In this document: in pieces, positions 54,573 to 62,306 of the stretch | Position numbering within the stretch: the first letter of the stretch is position 1 | Layout of the letters: each line of letters begins with the position of its first letter | DNA from: CAZOZZ01 sp965247425 | GTDB taxonomy: Bacteria; Acidobacteriota; Terriglobia; 20CM-2-55-15 | Reading direction: 5' to 3' | NCBI GenBank assembly: GCA_965247425.1 | Contig: OZ252023.1 | Span: forward strand, 4,278,001-4,342,000 | DNA length: 64,000 nucleotides | Translations under genes and position numbers: made by a program | Notes under the pieces: generated by a model | What the model was told of the DNA's origin: nothing | What the model saw: only the letters and a program-made list of their open reading frames with translations | The model's database searches: none

Positions 54573-54738
54573 CTAGGATCCTGCGCGGCAGAAGACATCT
54601 ACTGCGAAAGCAGTAGAATCGGTCCATATTTCCCCGATTTTTCGTTGAATAGAACCACTATGCGCCTCAAAATCGAGAAAATCTGTCCTCGATTCCCTAC
54701 TTTCTCGCTACGATCCCTTCTGCCGCGCAGGCTCCTAG
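54573..54738. mobile_element. MITE-like element, copy 2 (166 bp), inverted relative to copy 1
   Basis: Terminal repeats at 54573-54594 and 54717-54738 match those of copy 1 and differ from each other at one base (CTAGGATCC versus CTAGGAGCC). The reverse complement aligns along its length with 53286-53464, with a short deletion near one end. An eight-base perfect hairpin TCTACTGC/GCAGTAGA is conserved. No coding frame inside. Together with copy 1 it encloses the TPR gene in a compound, transposon-like arrangement of about 1.45 kb. Confidence 0.8.
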
Positions 54739-54839
54739 CACCCATTCCCGCGAATTGACCCCGATCCGCCCTTTCTATACCATTCCCTCAGATTTCGCAC
54801 TGTTATGACGCTCCCGAACCAGGGGGACGAGGTTGTCGC

Positions 54840-55244
54840 ATGTGTCCGGTTTGTCGTACGCCAATGGTCGCTTTCGAGATGGATGGAGTGGAAGTGGACC
54901 GTTGTGTCGAATGTGGTGGGACGTGGCTGGACGCTGGAGAATTCATTTCAATCGCCGGGCTGGAAGACGTTCCGGCCGATTCGTTCTCTGAAGCGCTGGC
55001 TTCGGCACGGGGAGTGAGTCGCACGCGTCGGCGCTGTCCACGCTGCCCGCGACGACTCGGCGAAATCGAGGTCGGTCGTGACCCTGCCGTCGTTCTCGAT
55101 CGTTGCCCCTGGGGACACGGCCTCTGGTTCGACAGGGGAGAAATGATCGCTCTGGTCCGGTCCTTCGCCGGCGATCGGCGAGCCGGCGTCGTGGGTTTTC
55201 TGGCGGACGTCTGTCAAGGCGACATCCCTCCCAGCAGCCTGTGA
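54840..55244 (+). CDS. TFIIB-type zinc-ribbon protein (two zf-TFIIB modules)
   Basis: A 134-residue cytoplasmic protein with two zinc ribbons: MCPVCRTPM...RCVECGGTWLDAGEF (residues 2-36) and RCPRCPRRLG...DRCPWGHGLWFDRGEM (about 65-103). The GxWLDxGE pattern is the mark of the bacterial zf-TFIIB family, whose members are often encoded next to membrane proteins and proteases. Function unknown. It begins a plus-strand trio with LemA and an HtpX-like protease, 39 bases before the LemA start. Confidence 0.85.
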   Translation: MCPVCRTPMVAFEMDGVEVDRCVECGGTWLDAGEFISIAGLEDVPADSFSEALASARGVSRTRRRCPRCPRRLGEIEVGRDPAVVLDRCPWGHGLWFDRGEMIALVRSFAGDRRAGVVGFLADVCQGDIPPSSL

Positions 55245-55283
55245 TAGAACTCTGACAGGCTGCTACCGGAAAAGGAGACTGCA

Positions 55284-55838
55284 ATGAATGGTCTGATAGG
55301 CCTGCTCATCGTGTTCGGTGTCGTCGCAGTTCTTGTCGGCGGCTCATACAACGGCCTGGTTCGTTTACGGAACGAAACCAGAAACGCCTGGTCTCAGATC
55401 GACGTCCAGCTCAAACGCCGTCACAACCTGATTCCAAACCTGGTGGAAACCGTCAAGGGCTATGCGGCGCACGAGAAAGAAACGCTGGAGAACGTCACGG
55501 CGGCTCGCAGTCAGGCCGCAGGGGCTACGGGAGTTGCGGACCAGGCGCAGGCCGAAAGCGGACTCACGGCAGCACTGGGCCGCCTGATGGTCGTGGTCGA
55601 ACAGTACCCGGATCTCAAAGCGAACACGAACTTCATGAGCCTTCAGGAAGAGCTCACCTCCACTGAGAACCGAATCGGGTTTTCCCGCCAGCACTACAAC
55701 GATTCGGTGTTGCAGTACAACAACAGGATCGAGAGCGTGCCGAGCAATTTCGTCGCCGGACTGTTCCAGTTTTCCGCGGCCGAGTTCTTTGAGATCGTAG
55801 ACGAAGAAGTCCGCCAGGTTCCGAAGGTCCAGTTCTAG
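55284..55838 (+). CDS. lemA: LemA family membrane protein
   Basis: A 184-residue protein with one N-terminal membrane helix (LIGLLIVFGVVAVLVGG) followed by the helical LemA domain with family-typical YNGLVRLRNETRNAWSQIDV, QLKRRHNLIPNLVETVKGYA, NFMSLQEELTSTENRI and ARxxYND-like RQHYNDSVLQYNN segments. LemA proteins commonly pair with HtpX-like M48 proteases, as here (three bases to the next gene). AAAGGAG lies before the ATG. The role is in envelope maintenance in general; the precise function is unknown. Confidence 0.95.
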   Translation: MNGLIGLLIVFGVVAVLVGGSYNGLVRLRNETRNAWSQIDVQLKRRHNLIPNLVETVKGYAAHEKETLENVTAARSQAAGATGVADQAQAESGLTAALGRLMVVVEQYPDLKANTNFMSLQEELTSTENRIGFSRQHYNDSVLQYNNRIESVPSNFVAGLFQFSAAEFFEIVDEEVRQVPKVQF

Positions 55839-55841
55839 CGG

Positions 55842-57215
55842 ATGTGGGAAGCGATCCGTCAAAACACCCGCCGGTCTCGCCTCTTGATCTCATTGATGGG
55901 CGCAATCTTCTTCGGTCTCGGTGCATTGTCCGGACGGATGCTGTTCGGCCCGGACGGGGCCCCCTACGGCATCCTCGCGGCGGTTGGTATCTGGGGCGCC
56001 CTGCTGGCCATCACCCTGCTCGGAGGAGAAAATTTCGTCCTTTTCAGCGCCGGTGCGAGAGAGATTCGTAAAGAGGACGCGCCTCAACTCTGGAACGTGG
56101 TCGAAGAAATGACGATTGCCTCCGGCCTCCCGAAGATGCCCCGCGTGTACGTTCAGGACGGCTTCCTCGAGAACGCGTTCGCGACCGGACGAACTCCCGA
56201 CACCGCGAGGGTCGTGGTCACCGAAGGCCTGATCCGACGACTGAGCCGGGACGAACTGCAGGGCGTGCTCGCCCACGAGATCGGGCACATCAAGAACCTG
56301 GACATCCGCTTCATGACGATCGCCTCGGTGATGCTCGGCAGCATTACGCTCCTGGCCGACACACTGGGCCGCATCTTGTGGTTGGGTGGTGGGCGACGCA
56401 GTCGGATGAAAGGGCCACCTCAAATCCAGATGGCTCTGCTGGCCTTGACCCTGCTGGGTGCCATCTTTGCACCGATTGTGGCCCGCCTCCTCTACCTTGC
56501 CTGTTCCAGGGAACGGGAATACCTGGCCGACGCCTCGAGCGCACGCTTCACCCGATACCCGGAGGGACTGGCATCCGCCCTCGAGAAGATCTCCGAAAGA
56601 GTCGGCGTGACAAAGGACCAGTCCCTGCGGGCCCTGGCACCGATGTACATCGTAAACCCGCTACAGTTGGCCGCATCCTCGTCCGGTTGGTTCAGCACCC
56701 ATCCGCCGACCGAACAACGTGTGAAGATACTGCGTTCGATGGGCGGCAATGCGGGCTGGGTCGACTATGAAAAGGCGTATCGCAAGGTGGTCAGCGGGAG
56801 TTGTCTGGATAGCAAACTCCTGAGATCGGAGGGATCGGTGGCCGCACGCGCGCCGGTTGCGGAGCCCGAACCCGCCAGCGCGGCTCTCGGACGCGCCCGG
56901 GAAGTCGGAGATCTGCTCGACCGGTTGGCCCAGGTAATCCTGATCCCCTGTGCCTGTGGAATCCGGATCAAGGTACCTCCGGATTTCCGCAAGGATGCCA
57001 TATCGTGCAGCCGCTGCAGCCGCGATCACGCCATTCCAAAAAGTGAGCCTGGGGTGGTCACCGATGTCGACGGGCGGTCTCTGTACCGCAGACGGGGATC
57101 GGGCTGGGAGTCCTTCCGTTGCTCCTGCGGCAAGTCGCTTCACCTCGGCCCGGGCTTCCGTGCACCTCAGGTCGTGTGCGGCAAGTGCAAGAAGAAGACC
57201 CGGATCCTGGCCTGA
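55842..57215 (+). CDS. HtpX-like M48 zinc metalloprotease with C-terminal zinc ribbons
   Basis: A 457-residue inner-membrane protease. Two N-terminal helices (about 15-65) precede the catalytic HEIGH (145-149); two more helices follow, then REREYLADASS carries the third zinc ligand Glu. This matches HtpX, which degrades misfolded membrane proteins. The C-terminal 120 residues are unusual: a linker is followed by four Cys pairs (CACG, CSRC, CSCG, CGKC) that form two ribbon-like knuckles with IRIKVPPDF and LHLGPGFRAPQVVC. Homologues normally end near residue 300. Three bases after lemA. Confidence 0.92.
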   Translation: MWEAIRQNTRRSRLLISLMGAIFFGLGALSGRMLFGPDGAPYGILAAVGIWGALLAITLLGGENFVLFSAGAREIRKEDAPQLWNVVEEMTIASGLPKMPRVYVQDGFLENAFATGRTPDTARVVVTEGLIRRLSRDELQGVLAHEIGHIKNLDIRFMTIASVMLGSITLLADTLGRILWLGGGRRSRMKGPPQIQMALLALTLLGAIFAPIVARLLYLACSREREYLADASSARFTRYPEGLASALEKISERVGVTKDQSLRALAPMYIVNPLQLAASSSGWFSTHPPTEQRVKILRSMGGNAGWVDYEKAYRKVVSGSCLDSKLLRSEGSVAARAPVAEPEPASAALGRAREVGDLLDRLAQVILIPCACGIRIKVPPDFRKDAISCSRCSRDHAIPKSEPGVVTDVDGRSLYRRRGSGWESFRCSCGKSLHLGPGFRAPQVVCGKCKKKTRILA

Positions 57216-57342
57216 AACGCGGAGAGATCAACGGAGAGATCTTGAAGCAGACGCAAGGAGAAGAGTACAAACTTTCGTTCGTCTCGGCTCGATCTCTCTT
57301 TCAAATGTGCTCGGGTCTGAGCAGTGTGGCATTCGTGGACAT

Positions 57343-57373
57343 GTGATAACAGTGAGTGTTACATTGTTATCAC
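57343..57373. promoter_or_regulatory. Palindromic operator upstream of the toxin-antitoxin pair
   Basis: Perfect nine-base inverted repeat GTGATAACA (57343-57351) and TGTTATCAC (57365-57373), ending one base before the antitoxin GTG. Position and symmetry suit autorepression by a ribbon-helix-helix antitoxin. Confidence 0.65.
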
Positions 57374-57374
57374 T

Positions 57375-57599
57375 GTGATTAGGACGCAAGTCAGCTTGAG
57401 CGAAGAAGAGTACGAAGAAGCTAAGAAAGAGGCAGCTCGGCTGGGCATCTCTCTGGCGGAGTTGCTCCGACGCTCTCTTCGCACGATGCTGCCCGTCGAT
57501 CGGGACAAACCGTGGATGAGATTTTCCGGGATGGTAGAGTCGGGCGATCCCAACGCGAGCCGGCGCATCGACGAAATCGTCTATGGCCACAAAGACTGA
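57375..57599 (+). CDS. Ribbon-helix-helix antitoxin (VapB-like)
   Basis: A 74-residue protein beginning VIRTQVSLSEEEYEEAKKEA, the beta-strand plus helix of a CopG/Arc-type DNA-binding fold, with a second helix GISLAELLRRSLRTML. The C-terminal part (DKPWMRFSGMVESG) would contact and inhibit the toxin. The frame is open from 57324, but the GTG at 57375 follows the palindrome directly and gives the normal family N terminus. The stop lies 17 bases inside the toxin gene, as in many type II modules. Confidence 0.85.
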   Translation: MIRTQVSLSEEEYEEAKKEAARLGISLAELLRRSLRTMLPVDRDKPWMRFSGMVESGDPNASRRIDEIVYGHKD

Positions 57600-57996
57600 A
57601 GCATACGTTGATACCTCCGCACTGATTGCTTTCCTGGACCGATCCGACACTTACCACCCGCTTTTCCAACGATTATTTGGAAACCCTCCCGGCCTTGTAA
57701 CGACCACACTCGTCGTTGCGGAAGGACACGGCTGGTTCCTCAGGCGATATGATAGGACGCGCGCGCTTCAGTTCCTGGCCATGATCGATTCGATGCGGCC
57801 ACTGAGGGTCCTTTCGGTGGGAATCCGCGAACAGAAGGCCGCATCCGTCTTGTTGAGCCGGTTTTCCGACCAGGACCTGACGTTGGCAGACGCGGTGGGA
57901 CTGCATGTGATGGCCACGCGCAACATCGATTCGTGCTGGTCCACGGACTTTCACCTGGGTCTGACCGGTGTTTCGCTGGTGATCCACGAATATTAA
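57583..57996 (+). CDS. vapC: PIN-domain ribonuclease toxin (VapC-like)
   Basis: A 137-residue PIN-domain protein, normal length for VapC. The acidic active-site residues are Asp10 in YVDTSALIAF, Glu47 in VVAEGHG, Asp103 in LTLADAVG and Asp122 in STDFHLG; these bind Mg/Mn for RNA cleavage. It overlaps the antitoxin by 17 bases. The TAA stop is immediately followed by a terminal-inverted-repeat element, so the element lies exactly at the 3' edge of the module. Confidence 0.93.
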   Translation: MATKTEAYVDTSALIAFLDRSDTYHPLFQRLFGNPPGLVTTTLVVAEGHGWFLRRYDRTRALQFLAMIDSMRPLRVLSVGIREQKAASVLLSRFSDQDLTLADAVGLHVMATRNIDSCWSTDFHLGLTGVSLVIHEY

Positions 57997-58195
57997 GGGT
58001 CCGCTCAACAATAACTTCACAGAGTTGGCGCCCAGATTTGCGTCAGATCGGTCGCGACCGATTGAGCAGACCGGAGGAATAGCCCCGCTATTTCGAGGAT
58101 CTGCGATTGAGGAGCGGCCGAAGATGGCGCGAAGGGTCCGCGAAGATGGCGTGAAGATGGGATGCCAAAATGTGAAGTTATTGTTGAGTGGGCCC
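57997..58195. mobile_element. MITE-like element with 25-bp terminal inverted repeats
   Basis: Terminal repeats at 57997-58021 and 58171-58195 share CTCAACAATAACTTCACA and differ at two of 25 positions. The interior includes the palindrome CGGTCGCGACCG and short direct repeats of GAAGATGGCG. No frame of interest inside. It differs in sequence from the two CTAG-ended elements at 53286 and 54573. Confidence 0.7.
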
Positions 58196-58231
58196 TAAGG
58201 CCCGCTCCCTAAGAGCCTGTGCCTCGGGCTC

Positions 58232-60961
58232 TCAGAAGCGAACCTGGAGCCCGAACTGGATGATCCTCCCTCCGTTCAGCGTGTTCGTAATCCGTCCGAA
58301 CGAAGGAGACGTCACGGCGTTGTTCGGCTCGGCGAATTGAGGGTGGTTCGTCAGGTTTGTGACCTCGGTTCGGAAGGTGAGCGAGCGGGCCTGGTCGGAA
58401 GACAGGTAAAACACTTTCGACAGAGCCAGGTTCAGGTTGCTCGTGCCGTCCTTTCTGAACGTGTTGCGACCGAGGTTCCCGCGACCACCCTCAAAGTTGG
58501 CACGGGTACTGAAGGCGCCCGGGACCAATATTCCGAGCGAGGTATCGGGGTCATCGATACTCCGTCCAAGCAATGATGCGTCCAGGATGGCGGGCCGATC
58601 CTGCCGGACCGAATCGACATTGCCGTGGGGTGGCGCGTCTGTTCCGGTTTCAACCGTAAACGGGGTTCCCGACCGGAACAACGCCGTACCCGATACCGCC
58701 CAACCGCGAAGCCAGGCGCCCGGAAGCTCCCATCGATACCCGAAGACAAGGCTGTGGGGAGAATCGAAGTTGCTCGGCCCCTTGAGATCGGCAACCACGT
58801 CGTCTTCGGACTGGGAACGTCGCTCGTCGTTATTGACAGCCGTGCTGGAGAAATCCGGCCCGGTGTCGAGAGCCTTGCTGAATGTGTAAGTCGCCCTCAT
58901 GGAAAGAGCGGAGCCAAACACCTTGTCGAGAGTCAACTGTCCCGCGTCGAAATACGCCCTTCCCATATTCGTAATCGTATTGACGGCAAAGAAATTCTGA
59001 TCGGGACGTCGGTCGTTGATCGTCCCCGTCGTCAGCGGAACGCCTTCGGGACGGCCCGACCGATTACCGTGGACCGTCTGAAACAGCTTCCATGTGCGGC
59101 TCCCTACATACGCCGCCGTCACGCGCATGGAGGCAGGGAGGTCTCTTTCAACCTGGAGCGTGTAATGCTGGCTGTACGGAGCGACCAGGTCTGAGTCCAG
59201 AACGTTGAGTCCCGACCGGACCGTCTCGTCACCCGTCGGAAGTTCCAGCCCCTTCAACGGGTCGAGAATGTCCGGACTCTGGACCGAAACCCGGATGACC
59301 GACGGAGGGTTGAACCGCGCCCACTGGAGGGTCGCCGGAAAGATACGTCCAAAGGCAATCCCATAGCCTCCCCGAAGCACTGTCTCTCCGGCTCGGTAAG
59401 CAAATCCGAAACGGGGAGCCAGGTTGTTGGCGTCGGACTGGTACGGAAACTCCGTCAGACTGTTGACCTCGACAGGAGCTCCGGCAAACTCATATCGCAG
59501 GCCAAGGGTCAGGTCCAATCCGGGAGCGACGTTGTAACGATCGTTGAGGAAGAAGTTGACGTCTGTATTTCGGAACCCCCGGTACAGACTGCCCAGGGTC
59601 TGCTCGTAACGCGAAGGCGAGCCCCACAACAGGTTCTCCACGGCGGTCCTGCCGAAGTTCGGCCTGAAGTTGAAGATCCCGCGCGCATTGTCACTCTGGA
59701 GATCGTTCATCTGATAGCGACGGACTTCGGTCCCCCAGTCGACCTGATGGCTACCCGCGATCGTGGTTCCCTGGGCGAGATACTCGAAATCATTGCGAAC
59801 CCGGCGGATCGGAAACTGGCCGAACGGGCCCAGGTTCTCAATTTGCCGGGCAACGGTAACCATCGGTCCGACCGCTGCCGGAGGTACGAGCAAGTGAATT
59901 TTCCGGCGAAGATAATTGACGCCGAGTTTTATCGTCGTCCCGGACGAAAGATTGCTCGCAGTCGAAATGTTCAGGTTCTGGGGCCGCAGGCTCTGGTTGG
60001 GATTCAGACCATCGACAAACTCGAAGGAATCGATGAAGACGTCGCTCATGGAGTAGCGAAGAGAAAAAGTGTGGTCGGACGTCACCTGCCAGTCCATGCG
60101 AAACGAACCACCGCTGTTCCGGATCGTCTGGTTCGTGTTGGTGTTCAGCATGCGGGGATCGATCTCGACGCGATTGGGCAACTCGGTCGGGTAGGCCGCC
60201 AGCCACCGATCCACCAGGCGGCGGATATCGGGATCGTCGGTGAGCGGGGCCCTTTCGCTGGCCAGCGGAACCAGGACGTTCCCGTTCACCGCCCCCCCCT
60301 GTCTGGTCTCTTCGCCGGTCAGAATGAACGAAAGTCGGCCCCGGACGAGAGGGCCTCCGATCCTGAAGCCATATTGATTTCGCCTGGTGGGCCGGACGTC
60401 TCCGACCTGGAAGAAGGTGCGGGCGTTGAAGACGCTGTTCTGCAGGTATTCGTAGAATTCTCCGTGGTAGCCACTCTGGGGCTCGGTTCGGAGAATCTGA
60501 ATGTTGGCTCCGAGCCCACCAAACTCGGCGGCATAGTTCGCCCGAACGGCCGAGAACTCCGTGATCGGTGAAACATCCGCTCCCGATCGGCCCAGTTGTT
60601 CCGTCAAAGCATCGTTGTCGATCAGATTGACCTGGATGTTTTCGTTGCGCTGGGAACCGGCAGATTGCTGCCCGGCTTCACCCTGGCGTCGTAGGGCTTC
60701 TTCGCTGACGCTGATTTCGACCGTCTCGGTCATCGGAAGACGAATATCGGTGACTGAAGCAACAACCGTGTCGTCCAGAACAGCCCGTAGCGTATAGGAT
60801 CCGTCCGCGACCTCTCCAAATGTGTAGAGGCCGGGTCGCGGCGCATCCAGTTGATCGACGACACCGCCTGTTTCATTGACAAGAACCAGCGTTAAGCCTT
60901 CGACGCTCTGGCCGACCTGGACGTTCAACGCAGAGATCAAAGCAAGAATAAACACAATCAT
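58232..60961 (-). CDS. Oar-like TonB-dependent receptor with short plug
   Basis: A 909-residue outer-membrane protein. The N-terminal hydrophobic segment is short (MIVFILALISALNVQVGQ), followed by a compact carboxypeptidase-regulatory-like domain (about 20-90). The plug is shorter than in the other two receptors and lacks the SGGRxxxNxFLLDG block. From SGYHGEFYEYLQNSVFNARTFF onward the barrel is normal and ends with a terminal Phe (QFGLQVRF). No good ribosome binding site precedes the ATG. It is divergent from the cyclase gene across a 250-base spacer. Confidence 0.88.
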   Translation of the reverse strand: MIVFILALISALNVQVGQSVEGLTLVLVNETGGVVDQLDAPRPGLYTFGEVADGSYTLRAVLDDTVVASVTDIRLPMTETVEISVSEEALRRQGEAGQQSAGSQRNENIQVNLIDNDALTEQLGRSGADVSPITEFSAVRANYAAEFGGLGANIQILRTEPQSGYHGEFYEYLQNSVFNARTFFQVGDVRPTRRNQYGFRIGGPLVRGRLSFILTGEETRQGGAVNGNVLVPLASERAPLTDDPDIRRLVDRWLAAYPTELPNRVEIDPRMLNTNTNQTIRNSGGSFRMDWQVTSDHTFSLRYSMSDVFIDSFEFVDGLNPNQSLRPQNLNISTASNLSSGTTIKLGVNYLRRKIHLLVPPAAVGPMVTVARQIENLGPFGQFPIRRVRNDFEYLAQGTTIAGSHQVDWGTEVRRYQMNDLQSDNARGIFNFRPNFGRTAVENLLWGSPSRYEQTLGSLYRGFRNTDVNFFLNDRYNVAPGLDLTLGLRYEFAGAPVEVNSLTEFPYQSDANNLAPRFGFAYRAGETVLRGGYGIAFGRIFPATLQWARFNPPSVIRVSVQSPDILDPLKGLELPTGDETVRSGLNVLDSDLVAPYSQHYTLQVERDLPASMRVTAAYVGSRTWKLFQTVHGNRSGRPEGVPLTTGTINDRRPDQNFFAVNTITNMGRAYFDAGQLTLDKVFGSALSMRATYTFSKALDTGPDFSSTAVNNDERRSQSEDDVVADLKGPSNFDSPHSLVFGYRWELPGAWLRGWAVSGTALFRSGTPFTVETGTDAPPHGNVDSVRQDRPAILDASLLGRSIDDPDTSLGILVPGAFSTRANFEGGRGNLGRNTFRKDGTSNLNLALSKVFYLSSDQARSLTFRTEVTNLTNHPQFAEPNNAVTSPSFGRITNTLNGGRIIQFGLQVRF

Positions 60962-61248
60962 ATTAATACGTTAGGTCGTTACCCGCCCGGACGGAATTGA
61001 AGAAGTTTTCGTTAACCCAAACAAATGACAATCGGCACGAGGGCCCGCCTCAACCGAGGCCGAGCAGGCGAACGCTCTATCTTGGCGCAGGAGATTCGAT
61101 TTCTCAAGCGTTCCCATTCCTGACGGAACCCATAAAGCGACGGGCAGCCTTTCGGTTTGAATCGCTGAGGTCAAGTAGTTTCGCAAATGCTTGACCCTGG
61201 ATCGGACCCCTCATGATAATCACCCTTCACGCCGCGCGCGAATCAACA

Positions 61249-62283
61249 ATGAACAATCCGGAAGACCTGAAGAAGACGATCCTCATCGCCGTCAGCGACG
61301 ACGCGATACGGTCCGCCCTTATCGGTGTTCTCTCAACCGAGCGCTACAGAGTGATCGGGACGAGCGACCGGCAAGGGGCATTGGATCTGATTGCGGCCGA
61401 GCACATCCAGGCGTTCGTTGTCGAAGCTCGGGCCGACAGCTTGGACGGGATCGAGTTGTGCACTAAAATCCGGACCCTGCCCAGGTATCAGATGACCCCG
61501 GTTATCCTGATCGCCAGCAGTGACGATACCGACTATCACAGACGCGCGTTCGAAGCCGGTTGCGACGACGTTGTCGACCCCAACCACCTGGGAGACACGC
61601 TGGAAATGCGTATCCGGTCCCAGATCGAGAAAGCGGAACGTTTCAGGCACCTCGAAAGAGCGCACGGCAACTTCAAGAGATACGTTTCAGACCGGACCCG
61701 GGATGTCGCTGAAGCGTCGACATCGGGGTCCCCGATACCACCGGAAGAGCGCGAGGTCGTGATCTGCTTCACCGACATCCGCGGTTTCACGACCTTGTCG
61801 GAAGAAATGGACCCGGGCAGCCTGTTCGCGATGGTCAACGACCATCTGGCGGATCAGGTGCGGCTGGTCCACGGACATGGGGGATATATCGACAAGTTCG
61901 GGGGCGATGGCCTGATGGCGATCTTCGACGGAGCGGACATGGCGGCCGAAAGCTGTGTCTGTGCCCTTGAAATCATCGACTCTCTCAACCCTACCGATCT
62001 GTCTGAAGGCAGGGTCAGTCAGCTCGGGATCGGAATTCACAAGGGGACGGCCATCGTCGGCAGCATGGGGACTCCTGAACGACAGGACTATTCGCTCATC
62101 GGCGCAGCGGTCAACCTTGCGGCCCGTCTGTGCGGTCATGCCGAACCGATGTCGGTCATCGTTTCAGAGGCTTTGTGGGAGGCGGTAAAGGATGACGATC
62201 GTTTCCGGCTTCACTCACGCCGCCACGTAGCGATCCGTGGGCTCAGGGAATACGTCTCGATTTGCCGGCTCGGTTGGGCATAA
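61249..62283 (+). CDS. Pseudo-receiver/class III adenylate cyclase fusion
   Basis: A 344-residue cytoplasmic protein. The N-terminal domain (about 10-130) has a response-regulator fold pattern but lost its phosphorylation residues: the phospho-acceptor position is Glu59 (FVVEARADSLDG), the acid pair is altered (AVSDDA) and the conserved Lys is Asp (VVDPNH). The C-terminal class III cyclase domain keeps both metal Asp residues (Asp176 in CFTDIRGFT; FGGDGL), the substrate Lys (YIDKFGGDG) and the VNLAARL Asn/Arg pair; Ser in DYSLIG suits ATP as substrate. An ATG at 61213 would add 12 residues; neither start has a clear binding site. Confidence 0.88.
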   Translation: MNNPEDLKKTILIAVSDDAIRSALIGVLSTERYRVIGTSDRQGALDLIAAEHIQAFVVEARADSLDGIELCTKIRTLPRYQMTPVILIASSDDTDYHRRAFEAGCDDVVDPNHLGDTLEMRIRSQIEKAERFRHLERAHGNFKRYVSDRTRDVAEASTSGSPIPPEEREVVICFTDIRGFTTLSEEMDPGSLFAMVNDHLADQVRLVHGHGGYIDKFGGDGLMAIFDGADMAAESCVCALEIIDSLNPTDLSEGRVSQLGIGIHKGTAIVGSMGTPERQDYSLIGAAVNLAARLCGHAEPMSVIVSEALWEAVKDDDRFRLHSRRHVAIRGLREYVSICRLGWA

Positions 62284-62306
62284 CCTGAGTACTGCCGGGA
62301 AGGCGT

